Positions 21,743-34,793 of a stretch of 64,000 bases of DNA are shown one piece after another. The stretch comes from Stomoxys calcitrans (taxonomy: Eukaryota; Arthropoda; Insecta; Diptera; Muscidae). Both the position numbers and the translations under genes were made by a program. Every line of letters starts with the position of its first letter. Position 1 is the first letter of the stretch. The stretch lies in assembly GCF_963082655.1 (NCBI RefSeq), contig NC_081555.1:29869266-29933265 (forward strand). Direction: 5' to 3'. The notes under the pieces were generated by a model that did no database searches, was not told the origin of the DNA, and worked only from the letters and a program-made list of their open reading frames with translations.

Positions 21743-23917
21743 GTTTGAACTCAGGCATTCAGCGACAAAAGCACACATGGCTATGGCGCCCTGTGGTCAT
21801 TTGAGAGAAACTAACCACCACACATGATCCCACGATTAATAAATTGGTATTGTATGTCTTTGCTACATTTCAAATGAAAGGTACATGTCTTTGCTACACT
21901 TCATGTAAAAGGTGGTTGTCTTTGCTACATTAATTTTATTTGGATGTAGCAAAGACATACACTTTGTTACTAAAATATAACTGAAAAGTAGTGTTTTCAC
22001 TAACGTCATCTGGCATCCAAAAGGCACAATAGAATGTACGTATTTTTTGACCAACGACATCTGCTAACCACTCCTTGCAACTAAATATAACTGAGAGATG
22101 CCATTTTTAGCAGCGACACCTGGCATCCAAAAGGCGACACCTGGCATACACTATCTTTGCGTATTGTTTCTTTGATTGCACGGCCTTGACATCTTTTGTC
22201 TAACTAAAGAACTACAATGGTGGTTGTATAAAATAACAAAATTCAAGCAGAAAGTTCATGTCTTTGATAAACTAGTACTAGAATTGCAAGTCTTTGCTAC
22301 ATTTCAAATAAAGTGCTTGTCTTTAATAAAAAGTTTATTAACTACAATAATAAAATAATGGTTTGATTTTATATTAAACAATCCTATATTCAAAAAAAAA
22401 TTAATTTGTATTATTTTCTATGTATGTTTTTTTAGTCTATAATTAACGAAAAACATCAACAAAAAAAAACAAAAGTATTACATATCAAAATTACAAAATT
22501 AATTAAACAAAATAGACAACAAGGAAAAACAAATTCTTGGTGTTTCCCTCTTGAAAATAGTAGTCCATTGCGAGTTTTTAATTTCCTTCTTCATTTTTTG
22601 AACTTCCTGCTCGCACTGAACCACTTTTTCTCGGGCATCAGAAAGTTCAATCAACATTTTTTTCTGGCTCTCTTGCAGTTTGTAGTTTTCAAACCATAAT
22701 TTTAAATTGGCTTGCCTTAATTTGTGGATTTCTTCCAAGAAATTATTCTTATTCACATCCATTTCCTTTCGTTTGGCTTCACTTATTATTATTTCCATTT
22801 CCTTATTACCTTTCCTTTTTTTCTTTTTTTTTATTTTCTTTCCAATTACCTCTTCCTTAGGCTTCCACACAGGAATGAATGAAATCGTTTGGAAGCTCAC
22901 CCTTTTATAGACTTTTTGTTTGTTATTTTTGTTGCCTTAGTAACATCATTTGACAGAAAAATATGAAAGATTAGTAGCTTTGTTCCGAATGTGTATTCAA
23001 ATTAAGGAATATTAGGTCTGTTACGGAAAATTTAGCTAAAAATCAGAAAAATTTCCGGGCCTGGTCCCAAGATATTGGCCGTCGAAAATATTTTTGATGC
23101 ATTTTGCGAAAACTTTCTCATTGGGTCCCTCCGTTCGGCTCTGGAAGGATCATGTACAATTCTATTGTCGAACTATAAATATTGTGAGCGCTAGTTAGCA
23201 GTTGAGAGATGTTAGTTACATATGCGTCATAGTTCGCGTCAAATTTGATTTTGGAGGGTTTTGTGAGGGAAATTTGGACGATATATCAGAAAAATTTTTG
23301 TTTGTTGCATTAGTTGGAGCCTAGACGTCGACTCTTCGCAAAAGTATGCATTCATCTAGATATAGTGTTAACCAATAGGAGTGTGTTATCTCAAGACCCT
23401 AGGTGGTCCAGGTCTCGAGATAGAGGAAAATTCAACTAAAAATCAGAAACATTTTCTATGTTGGATTTGTTGAAAAATATACATCGAAAATCCACGATAT
23501 TTAGCATGTATATAGATATAGTGATAGCCTATCTGTGGGTGTAATCTCAAGACCCTAGGCGGACAAAGTTCCATGATCTAGGAAAATTCGACCAATTAAC
23601 TTTTTTTGCATTTTTCCAAATTTGCACGATCTTGATGAAACTTTGCAAGTAAATAGAGGAAGTTCTTACCTATACGTCAATGTAAATCTCAAGACCCTAA
23701 GTGGTCCGGGCCCCTAGATATAGGCCGACGAAAATATTTTTGACGAATTTTGAGAAAAGTTTTTAATCGGCTCTTGGAAGGCTCATTTACAAGCTTAATG
23801 TCGAACTATATTTGGTGGGCGGTGGTTAGCAGTTGACAGATCTGTCATAGCACGCGCCAAATTTGATTTTAGATGGTTTGCGCGGGAAAATTCGACGAAA
23901 AATTAGAGAAAAAAATA
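21743..23917 (+). repeat. Array unit 11 (A-prime subtype)
   Basis: 2,175 bp. Carries the A-prime markers, CTTCATGTAAAAGG in the sub-repeats, and one extra T in the leader homopolymer that opens the frame upstream of the gene ATG. Unit 14 shares all of these. Confidence 0.95.
22499..22798 (-). CDS. Coiled-coil protein, unit 11 copy
   Basis: Protein identical to the unit 1 copy from the ATG. An extra base in the leader A-run keeps the frame open upstream to 22900 through a lysine-rich stretch. That extension has no ATG of its own (only GTG, at the TATA box), so the ATG at 22798 is preferred. Confidence 0.55.
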   Translation of the reverse strand: MEIIISEAKRKEMDVNKNNFLEEIHKLRQANLKLWFENYKLQESQKKMLIELSDAREKVVQCEQEVQKMKKEIKNSQWTTIFKRETPRICFSLLSILFN

Positions 23918-26092
23918 GTTTGAACTCAGGCATTCAGCGACAAAAGCACACATGGCTATGGCGCCCTGTGGTCATTTGAGAGAAACTAACCACCACACAT
24001 GATCCCACGATTAATAAATTGGTATTGTATGTCTTTGCTACATTTCAAATGAAAGGTACATGTCTTTGCTACACTTCATATAAAAGGTGGTTGTCTTTGC
24101 TACATTAATTTTATTTGGATGTAGCAAAGACATACACTTTGTTACTAAAATATAACTGAAAAGTAGTGTTTTCACTAACGTCATCTGGCATCCAAAAGGC
24201 ACAATAGAATGTACGTATTTTTTGACCAACGACATCTGCTAACCACTCCTTGCAACTAAATATAACTGAGAGATGCCATTTTTAGCAGCGACACCTGGCA
24301 TCCAAAAGGCGACACCTGGCATACACTATCTTTGCGTATTGTTTCTTTGATTGCACGGCCTTGACATCTTTTGTCTAACTAAAGAACTACAATGGTGGTT
24401 GTATAAAATAACAAAATTCAAGCAGAAAGTTCATGTCTTTGATAAACTAGTACTAGAATTGCAAGTCTTTGCTACATTTCAAATAAAGTGCTTGTCTTTA
24501 ATAAAAAGTTTATTAACTACAATAATAAAATAATGGTTTGATTTTATATTAAACAATCCTATATTCAAAAAAAAATTAATTTGTATTATTTTCTATGTAT
24601 GTTTTTTTAGTCTATAATTAACGAAAAACATCAACAAAAAAAAAAACAAAAGTATTACATATCAAAATTACAAAATTAATTAAACAAAATAGACAACAAG
24701 GAAAAACAAATTCTTGGTGTTTCCCTCTTGAAAATAGTAGTCCATTGCGAGTTTTTAATTTCCTTCTTCATTTTTTGAACTTCCTGCTCGCACTGAACCA
24801 CTTTTTCTCGGGCATCAGAAAGTTCAATCAACATTTTTTTCTGGCTCTCTTGCAGTTTGTAGTTTTCAAACCATAATTTTAAATTGGCTTGCCTTAATTT
24901 GTGGATTTCTTCCAAGAAATTATTCTTATTCACATCCATTTCCTTTCGTTTGGCTTCACTTATTATTATTTCCATTTCCTTATTACCTTTCCTTTTTTTC
25001 TTTTTTTTATTTTCTTTCCAATTACCTCTTCCTTAGGCTTCCACACAGGAATGAATGAAATCGTTTGGAAGCTCACCCTTTTATAGACTTTTTGTTTGTT
25101 ATTTTTGTTGCCTTAGTAACATCATTTGACAGGAAAATATGAAAGATTAGTAGCTTTGTTCCGAATGTGTATTCAAATTAAGGAATATTAGGTCTGTCAC
25201 GGAAAATTCAGCTAAAAATCAGAAAAATTTCCGGGCCTGGTCCCAAGATATTGGCCGACGAAAATATTTTTGATGCAGTTTGCGAAAACTTCCTTATTGG
25301 GGACCTCCGTTCGGCTCTGGAAGGCTCATGTACAATTCTATTGTCGAACTATATATATTGTGAGCGCTAGTTAGCAGTTGAGAGATGTTAGTTACATATG
25401 CGTCATAGTTCGCGTCAAATTTGATTTTGGAGGGTTTTGTGAGGGAAATTTGGACGATATATCAGAAAAATTTTGTTTGTTGCATTAGTTGGAGCCTAGA
25501 CGTCGACTCTTCGCAAAAGTATGCATTCATCTAGATATAGTGTTAACCAATAGGTGTGTGTAATCTCAAGACCCTAGGTGGTCCAGGTCTCGAGATAGAG
25601 GAAAATTCAACTAAAAATCAGAAACATTTTCTATGTTGGATTTGTTGAAAAATATACATCGAAAATCCACGATATTTAGCATGTATATAGATATAGTGAT
25701 AGCCTATCTGTGGGTGTAATCTCAAGACCCTAGGCGGACAAAGTTCCATGATCTAGGAAAATTCGACCAATTAACTTTTTTTGCATTTTTCCAAATTTGC
25801 ACGATCTTGATGAAACTTTGCAAGTAAATAGAGGAAGTTCTTACCTATACGTCGATGTAAATCTCAAGACCCTAAGTGGTCCGGGCCCCGAGATATAGGC
25901 CGACGAAAATATTTTTGACGAATTTTGAGAAAAGTTTTTAATCGGCTCTTGGAAGGCTCATTTACAAGCTTAATGTCGAACTATATTTGGTGGGCGGTGG
26001 TTAGCAGTTGACAGATCTGTCATAGCACGCGCCAAATTTGATTTTAGATGGTTTGCGCGGGAAAATTCGACGAAAAATTAGAGAAAAAAATA
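23918..26092 (+). repeat. Array unit 12 (B-prime subtype)
   Basis: 2,175 bp. Right half haplotype B with CTGTCACGG. Left end CATTTGAG type with GTACGTATT. Confidence 0.95.
24676..24975 (-). CDS. Coiled-coil protein, unit 12 copy
   Basis: Protein identical to the unit 1 copy. Confidence 0.55.
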   Translation of the reverse strand: MEIIISEAKRKEMDVNKNNFLEEIHKLRQANLKLWFENYKLQESQKKMLIELSDAREKVVQCEQEVQKMKKEIKNSQWTTIFKRETPRICFSLLSILFN

Positions 26093-28267
26093 GTTTGAAC
26101 TCAGGCATTCAGCGACAAAAGCACACATGGCTATGGCGCCCTGTGGTCATTTGAGAGAAACTAACCACCACACATGATCCCACGATTAATAAATTGGTAT
26201 TGTATGTCTTTGCTACATTTCAAATGAAAGGTACATGTCTTTGCTACACTTCATATAAAAGGTGATTGTCTTTGCTACATTAATTTTATTTGGATGTAGC
26301 AAAGACATACACTTTGTTACTAAAATATAACTGAAAAGTAGTGTTTTCACTAACGTCATCTGGCATCCAAAAGGCACAATAGAATGTACGCATTTTTTGA
26401 CCATCGACATCTGCTAACCACTCCTTGCAACTAAATATAACTGAGAGATGCCATTTTTAGCAGCGACACCTGGCATCCAAAAGGCGACACCTGGCATACA
26501 CTATCTTTGCGTATTGTTTCTTTGATTGCACGGCCTTGACATCTTTTGTCTAACTAAAGAACTACAATGGTGGTTGTATAAAATAACAAAATTCAAGCAG
26601 AAAGTTCATGTCTTTGATAAACTAGTACTAGAATTGCAAGTCTTTGCTACATTTCAAATAAAGTGCTTGTCTTTAATAAAAAGTTTATTAACTACAATAA
26701 TAAAATAATGGTTTGATTTTATATTAAACAATCCTATATTCAAAAAAAAATTAATTTGTATTATTTTCTATGTATGTTTTTTTAGTCTATAATTAACGAA
26801 AAACATCAACAAAAAAAAAAAACAAAAGTATTACATATCAAAATTACAAAATTAATTAAACAAAATAGACAACAAGGAAAAACAAATTCTTGGTGTTTCC
26901 CTCTTGAAAATAGTAGTCCATTGCGAGTTTTTAATTTCCTTCTTCATTTTTTGAACTTCCTGCTCGCACTGAACACTTTTTCTCGGGCATCAGAAAGTTC
27001 AATCAACATTTTTTTCTGGCTCTCTTGCAGTTTGTAGTTTTCAAACCATAATTTTAAATTGGCTTGCCTTAATTTGTGGATTTCTTCCAAGAAATTATTC
27101 TTATTCACATCCATTTCCTTTCGTTTGGCTTCACTTATTATTATTTCCATTTCCTTATTACCTTTCCTTTTTTTCTTTTTTTTATTTTCTTTCCAATTAC
27201 CTCTTCCTTAGGCTTCCACACAGGAATGAATGAAATCGTTTGGAAGCTCACCCTTTTATAGACTTTTTGTTTGTTATTTTTGTTGCCTTAGTAACATCAT
27301 TTGACAGGAAAATATGAAAGATTAGTAGCTTTGTTCCGAATGTGTATTCAAATTAAGGAATATTAGGTCTGTCACGGAAAATTCAGCTAAAAATCAGAAA
27401 AATTTCCGGGCCTGGTCCCAAGATATTGGCCGACGAAAATATTTTTGATGCAGTTTGCGAAAACTTCCTTATTGGGGACCTCCGTTCGGCTCTGGAAGGC
27501 TCATGTACAATTCTATTGTCGAACTATATATATTGTGAGCGCTAGTTAGCAGTTGAGAGATGTTAGTTACATATGCGTCATAGTTCGCGTCAAATTTGAT
27601 TTTGGAGGGTTTTGTGAGGGAAATTTGGACGATATATCAGAAAAATTTTGTTTGTTGCATTAGTTGGAGCCTAGACGTCGACTCTTCGCAAAAGTATGCA
27701 TTCATCTAGATATAGTGTTAACCAATAGGTGTGTGTAATCTCAAGACCCTAGGTGGTCCAGGTCTCGAGATAGAGGAAAATTCAACTAAAAATCAGAAAC
27801 ATTTTCTATGTTGGATTTGTTGAAAAATATACATCGAAAATCCACGATATTTAGCATGTATATAGATATAGTGATAGCCTATCTGTGGGTGTAATCTCAA
27901 GACCCTAGGCGGACAAAGTTCCATGATCTAGGAAAATTCGACCAATTAACTTTTTTTGCATTTTTCCAAATTTGCACGATCTTGATGAAACTTTGCAAGT
28001 AAATAGAGGAAGTTCTTACCTATACGTCGATGTAAATCTCAAGACCCTAAGTGGTCCGGGCCCCGAGATATAGGCCGACGAAAATATTTTTGACGAATTT
28101 TGAGAAAAGTTTTTAATCGGCTCTTGGAAGGCTCATTTACAAGCTTAATGTCGAACTATATTTGGTGGGCGGTGGTTAGCAGTTGACAGATCTGTCATAG
28201 CACGCGCCAAATTTGATTTTAGATGGTTTGCGCGGGAAAATTCGACGAAAAATTAGAGAAAAAAATA
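26093..28267 (+). repeat. Array unit 13 (B-prime subtype)
   Basis: 2,175 bp. Haplotype B with CTGTCACGG. Left part mixes GTACGCATT with CCTTGCAAC, two markers that normally belong to different left haplotypes. Its gene copy is frameshifted. Confidence 0.95.
26852..27150 (-). pseudogene. Coiled-coil gene, unit 13 copy, frameshifted
   Basis: One base is missing near 26973 (GAACACTTTT where other copies have GAACCACTTTT). The protein is normal to about residue 59, then reads out of frame and stops at 26944 after 68 residues. The last heptads (from V60 on) and the hydrophobic tail are lost. Promoter and polyadenylation signal remain. The loss is recent, since the rest of the copy is unchanged; a sequencing error is possible. 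Confidence 0.6.
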
Positions 28268-30442
28268 GTTTGAACTCAGGCATTCAGCGACAAAAGCACA
28301 CATGGCTATGGCGCCCTGTGGTCATTTGAGAGAAACTAACCACCACACATGATCCCACGATTAATAAATTGGTATTGTATGTCTTTGCTACATTTCAAAT
28401 GAAAGGTACATGTCTTTGCTACACTTCATGTAAAAGGTGGTTGTCTTTGCTACATTAATTTTATTTGGATGTAGCAAAGACATACACTTTGTTACTAAAA
28501 TATAACTGAAAAGTAGTGTTTTCACTAACGTCATCTGGCATCCAAAAGGCACAATAGAATGTACGTATTTTTTGACCAACGACATCTGCTAACCACTCCT
28601 TGCAACTAAATATAACTGAGAGATGCCATTTTTAGCAGCGACACCTGGCATCCAAAAGGCGACACCTGGCATACACTATCTTTGCGTATTGTTTCTTTGA
28701 TTGCACGGCCTTGACATCTTTTGTCTAACTAAAGAACTACAATGGTGGTTGTATAAAATAACAAAATTCAAGCAGAAAGTTCATGTCTTTGATAAACTAG
28801 TACTAGAATTGCAAGTCTTTGCTACATTTCAAATAAAGTGCTTGTCTTTAATAAAAAGTTTATTAACTACAATAATAAAATAATGGTTTGATTTTATATT
28901 AAACAATCCTATATTCAAAAAAAAATTAATTTGTATTATTTTCTATGTATGTTTTTTTAGTCTATAATTAACGAAAAACATCAACAAAAAAAAACAAAAG
29001 TATTACATATCAAAATTACAAAATTAATTAAACAAAATAGACAACAAGGAAAAACAAATTCTTGGTGTTTCCCTCTTGAAAATAGTAGTCCATTGCGAGT
29101 TTTTAATTTCCTTCTTCATTTTTTGAACTTCCTGCTCGCACTGAACCACTTTTTCTCGGGCATCAGAAAGTTCAATCAACATTTTTTTCTGGCTCTCTTG
29201 CAGTTTGTAGTTTTCAAACCATAATTTTAAATTGGCTTGCCTTAATTTGTGGATTTCTTCCAAGAAATTATTCTTATTCACATCCATTTCCTTTCGTTTG
29301 GCTTCACTTATTATTATTTCCATTTCCTTATTACCTTTCCTTTTTTTCTTTTTTTTTATTTTCTTTCCAATTACCTCTTCCTTAGGCTTCCACACAGGAA
29401 TGAATGAAATCGTTTGGAAGCTCACCCTTTTATAGACTTTTTGTTTGTTATTTTTGTTGCCTTAGTAACATCATTTGACAGAAAAATATGAAAGATTAGT
29501 AGCTTTGTTCCGAATGTGTATTCAAATTAAGGAATATTAGGTCTGTTACGGAAAATTTAGCTAAAAATCAGAAAAATTTCCGGGCCTGGTCCCAAGATAT
29601 TGGCCGTCGAAAATATTTTTGATGCATTTTGCGAAAACTTTCTCATTGGGTCCCTCCGTTCGGCTCTGGAAGGATCATGTACAATTCTATTGTCGAACTA
29701 TAAATATTGTGAGCGCTAGTTAGCAGTTGAGAGATGTTAGTTACATATGCGTCATAGTTCGCGTCAAATTTGATTTTGGAGGGTTTTGTGAGGGAAATTT
29801 GGACGATATATCAGAAAAATTTTTGTTTGTTGCATTAGTTGGAGCCTAGACGTCGACTCTTCGCAAAAGTATGCATTCATCTAGATATAGTGTTAACCAA
29901 TAGGTGTGTGTTATCTCAAGACCCTAGGTGGTCCAGGTCTCGAGATAGAGGAAAATTCAACTAAAAATCAGAAACATTTTCTATGTTGGATTTGTTGAAA
30001 AATATACATCGAAAATCCACGATATTTAGCATGTATATAGATATAGTGATAGCCTATCTGTGGGTGTAATCTCAAGACCCTAGGCGGACAAAGTTCCATG
30101 ATCTAGGAAAATTCGACCAATTAACTTTTTTTGCATTTTTCCAAATTTGCACGATCTTGATGAAACTTTGCAAGTAAATAGAGGAAGTTCTTACCTATAC
30201 GTCAATGTAAATCTCAAGACCCTAAGTGGTCCGGGCCCCTAGATATAGGCCGACGAAAATATTTTTGACGAATTTTGAGAAAAGTTTTTAATCGGCTCTT
30301 GGAAGGCTCATTTACAAGCTTAATGTCGAACTATATTTGGTGGGCGGTGGTTAGCAGTTGACAGATCTGTCATAGCACGCGCCAAATTTGATTTTAGATG
30401 GTTTGCGCGGGAAAATTCGACGAAAAATTAGAGAAAAAAATA
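28268..30442 (+). repeat. Array unit 14 (A-prime subtype)
   Basis: 2,175 bp. Near-copy of unit 11, which lies exactly 6,525 bp (three units) away, including the extra leader T and the A-prime markers. Confidence 0.95.
29024..29323 (-). CDS. Coiled-coil protein, unit 14 copy
   Basis: Protein identical to the unit 1 copy. Same upstream-open frame as unit 11 (open to 29425, no upstream ATG), consistent with common descent of units 11 and 14. Confidence 0.55.
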   Translation of the reverse strand: MEIIISEAKRKEMDVNKNNFLEEIHKLRQANLKLWFENYKLQESQKKMLIELSDAREKVVQCEQEVQKMKKEIKNSQWTTIFKRETPRICFSLLSILFN

Positions 30443-32618
30443 GTTTGAACTCAGGCATTCAGCGACAAAAGCACACATGGCTATGGCGCCCTGTGGTCAT
30501 TTGAGAGAAACTAACCACCACACATGATCCCACGATTAATAAATTGGTATTGTATGTCTTTGCTACATTTCAAATGAAAGGTACATGTCTTTGCTACACT
30601 TCATGTAAAAGGTGGTTGTCTTTGCTACATTAATTTTATTTGGATGTAGCAAAGACATACACTTTGTTACTAAAATATAAGTGAAAAGTAGTGTTTTCAC
30701 TAACGTCATCTGGCATCCAAAAGGCACAATAGAATGTACGTATTTTTTGACCAACGACATCTGCTAACCACTCCTTGCAACTAAATATAACTGAGAGATG
30801 CCATTTTTAGCAGCGACACCTGGCATCCAAAAGGCGACACCTGGCATACACTATCTTTGCGTATTGTTTCTTTGATTGCACGGCCTTGACATCTTTTGTC
30901 TAACTAAAGAACTACAATGGTGGTTGTATAAAATAACAAAATTCAAGCAGAAAGTTCATGTCTTTGATAAACTAGTACTAGAATTGCAAGTCTTTGCTAC
31001 ATTTCAAATAAAGTGCTTGTCTTTAATAAAAAGTTTATTAACTACAATAATAAAATAATGGTTTGATTTTATATTAAACAATCCTATATTCAAAAAAAAA
31101 ATTAATTTGTATTATTTTCTATGTATGTTTTTTTAGTCTATAATTAACGAAAAACATCAACAAAAAAAAAAACAAAAGTATTACATATCAAAATTACAAA
31201 ATTAATTAAACAAAATAGACAACAAGGAAAAACAAATTCTTGGTGTTTCCCTCTTGAAAATAGTAGTCCATTGCGAGTTTTTAATTTCCTTCTTCATTTT
31301 TTGAACTTCCTGCTCGCACTGAACCACTTTTTCTCGGGCATCAGAAAGTTCAATCAACATTTTTTTCTGGCTCTCTTGCAGTTTGTAGTTTTCAAACCAT
31401 AATTTTAAATTGGCTTGCCTTAATTTGTGGATTTCTTCCAAGAAATTATTCTTATTCACATCCATTTCCTTTCGTTTGGCTTCACTTATTATTATTTCCA
31501 TTTCCTTATTACCTTTCCTTTTTTTCTTTTTTTTATTTTCTTTCCAATTACCTCTTCCTTAGGCTTCCACACAGGAATGAATGAAATCGTTTGGAAGCTC
31601 ACCCTTTTATAGACTTTTTGTTTGTTATTTTTGTTGCCTTAGTAACATCATTTGACAGGAAAATATGAAAGATTAGTAGCTTTGTTCCGAATGTGTATTC
31701 AAATTAAGGAATATTAGGTCTGTCACGGAAAATTCAGCTAAAAATCAGAAAAATTTCCGGGCCTGGTCCCAAGATATTGGCCGACGAAAATATTTTTGAT
31801 GCAGTTTGCGAAAACTTCCTTATTGGGGACCTCCGTTCGGCTCTGGAAGGCTCATGTACAATTCTATTGTCGAACTATATATATTGTGAGCGCTAGTTAG
31901 CAGTTGAGAGATGTTAGTTACATATGCGTCATAGTTCGCGTCAAATTTGATTTTGGAGGGTTTTGTGAGGGAAATTTGGACGATATATCAGAAAAATTTT
32001 GTTTGTTGCATTAGTTGGAGCCTAGACGTCGACTCTTCGCAAAAGTATGCATTCATCTAGATATAGTGTTAACCAATAGGTGTGTGTAATCTCAAGACCC
32101 TAGGTGGTCCAGGTCTCGAGATAGAGGAAAATTCAACTAAAAATCAGAAACATTTTCTATGTTGGATTTGTTGAAAAATATACATCGAAAATCCACGATA
32201 TTTAGCATGTATATAGATATAGTGATAGCCTATCTGTGGGTGTAATCTCAAGACCCTAGGCGGACAAAGTTCCATGATCTAGGAAAATTCGACCAATTAA
32301 CTTTTTTTGCATTTTTCCAAATTTGCACGATCTTGATGAAACTTTGCAAGTAAATAGAGGAAGTTCTTACCTATACGTCGATGTAAATCTCAAGACCCTA
32401 AGTGGTCCGGGCCCCGAGATATAGGCCGACGAAAATATTTTTGACGAATTTTGAGAAAAGTTTTTAATCGGCTCTTGGAAGGCTCATTTACAAGCTTAAT
32501 GTCGAACTATATTTGGTGGGCGGTGGTTAGCAGTTGACAGATCTGTCATAGCACGCGCCAAATTTGATTTTAGATGGTTTGCGCGGGAAAATTCGACGAA
32601 AAATTAGAGAAAAAAATA
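30443..32618 (+). repeat. Array unit 15 (B-prime subtype)
   Basis: 2,176 bp. Haplotype B with CTGTCACGG. Private C-to-G change in ATATAAGTGAAAAG near 30681. Confidence 0.95.
31202..31501 (-). CDS. Coiled-coil protein, unit 15 copy
   Basis: Protein identical to the unit 1 copy. Confidence 0.55.
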   Translation of the reverse strand: MEIIISEAKRKEMDVNKNNFLEEIHKLRQANLKLWFENYKLQESQKKMLIELSDAREKVVQCEQEVQKMKKEIKNSQWTTIFKRETPRICFSLLSILFN

Positions 32619-34793
32619 GTTTGAACTCAGGCATTCAGCGACAAAAGCACACATGGCTATGGCGCCCTGTGGTCATTTGAGAGAAACTAACCACCACACA
32701 TGATCCCACGATTAATAAATTGGTATTGTATGTCTTTGCTACATTTCAAATGAAAGGTACATGTCTTTGCTACACTTCATATAAAAGGTGATTGTCTTTG
32801 CTACATTAATTTTATTTGGATGTAGCAAAGACATACACTTTGTTACTAAAATATAACTGAAAAGTAGTGTTTTCACTAACGTCATCTGGCATCCAAAAGG
32901 CACAATAGAATGTACGCATTTTTTGACCATCGACATCTGCTAACCACTCCTTGTAACTAAATATAACTGAGAGATGCCATTTTTAGCAGCGACACCTGGC
33001 ATCCAAAAGGCGACACCTGGCATACACTATCTTTGCGTATTGTTTCTTTGATTGCACGGCCTTGACATCTTTTGTCTAACTAAAGAACTACAATGGTGGT
33101 TGTATAAAATAACAAAATTCAAGCAGAAAGTTCATGTCTTTGATAAACTAGTACTAGAATTGCAAGTCTTTGCTACATTTCAAATAAAGTGCTTGTCTTT
33201 AATAAAAAGTTTATTAACTACAATAATAAAATAATGGTTTGATTTTATATTAAACAATCCTATATTCAAAAAAAAATTAATTTGTATTATTTTCTATGTA
33301 TGTTTTTTTAGTCTATAATTAACGAAAAACATCAACAAAAAAAAAAACAAAAGTATTACATATCAAAATTACAAAATTAATTAAACAAAATAGACAACAA
33401 GGAAAAACAAATTCTTGGTGTTTCCCTCTTGAAAATAGTAGTCCATTGCGAGTTTTTAATTTCCTTCTTCATTTTTTGAACTTCCTGCTCGCACTGAACC
33501 ACTTTTTCTCGGGCATCAGAAAGTTCAATCAACATTTTTTTCTGGCTCTCTTGCAGTTTGTAGTTTTCAAACCATAATTTTAAATTGGCTTGCCTTAATT
33601 TGTGGATTTCTTCCAAGAAATTATTCTTATTCACATCCATTTCCTTTCGTTTGGCTTCACTTATTATTATTTCCATTTCCTTATTACCTTTCCTTTTTTT
33701 CTTTTTTTTATTTTCTTTCCAATTACCTCTTCCTTAGGCTTCCACACAGGAATGAATGAAATCGTTTGGAAGCTCACCCTTTTATAGACTTTTTGTTTGT
33801 TATTTTTGTTGCCTTAGTAACATCATTTGACAGGAAAATATGAAAGATTAGTAGCTTTGTTCCGAATGTGTATTCAAATTAAGGAATATTATGTCTGTCA
33901 CGGAAAATTCAGCTAAAAATCAGAAAAATTTCCGGGCCTGGTCCCAAGATATTGGCCGACGAAAATATTTTTGATGCAGTTTGCGAAAACTTCCTTATTG
34001 GGGACCTCCGTTCGGCTCTGGAAGGCTCATGTACAATTCTATTGTCGAACTATATATATTGTGAGCGCTAGTTAGCAGTTGAGAGATGTTAGTTACATAT
34101 GCGTCATAGTTCGCGTCAAATTTGATTTTGGAGGGTTTTGTGAGGGAAATTTGGACGATATATCAGAAAAATTTTGTTTGTTGCATTAGTTGGAGCCTAG
34201 ACGTCGACTCTTCGCAAAAGTATGCATTCATCTAGATATAGTGTTAACCAATAGGTGTGTGTAATCTCAAGACCCTAGGTGGTCCAGGTCTCGAGATAGA
34301 GGAAAATTCAACTAAAAATCAGAAACATTTTCTATGTTGGATTTGTTGAAAAATATACATCGAAAATCCACGATATTTAGCATGTATATAGATATAGTGA
34401 TAGCCTATCTGTGGGTGTAATCTCAAGACCCTAGGCGGACAAAGTTCCATGATCTAGGAAAATTCGACCAATTAACTTTTTTTGCATTTTTCCAAATTTG
34501 CACGATCTTGATGAAACTTTGCAAGTAAATAGAGGAAGTTCTTACCTATACGTCGATGTAAATCTCAAGACCCTAAGTGGTCCGGGCCCCGAGATATAGG
34601 CCGACGAAAATATTTTTGACGAATTTTGAGAAAAGTTTTTAATCGGCTCTTGGAAGGCTCATTTACAAGCTTAATGTCGAACTATATTTGGTGGGCGGTG
34701 GTTAGCAGTTGACAGATCTGTCATAGCACGCGCCAAATTTGATTTTAGATGGTTTGCGCGGGAAAATTCGACGAAAAATTAGAGAAAAAAATA
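32619..34793 (+). repeat. Array unit 16 (B-prime subtype)
   Basis: 2,175 bp. Haplotype B with CTGTCACGG and a private TATTATGTCTGTC near 33887. Left part carries GTACGCATT, as in unit 13. Confidence 0.95.
33377..33676 (-). CDS. Coiled-coil protein, unit 16 copy
   Basis: Protein identical to the unit 1 copy. Confidence 0.55.
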   Translation of the reverse strand: MEIIISEAKRKEMDVNKNNFLEEIHKLRQANLKLWFENYKLQESQKKMLIELSDAREKVVQCEQEVQKMKKEIKNSQWTTIFKRETPRICFSLLSILFN

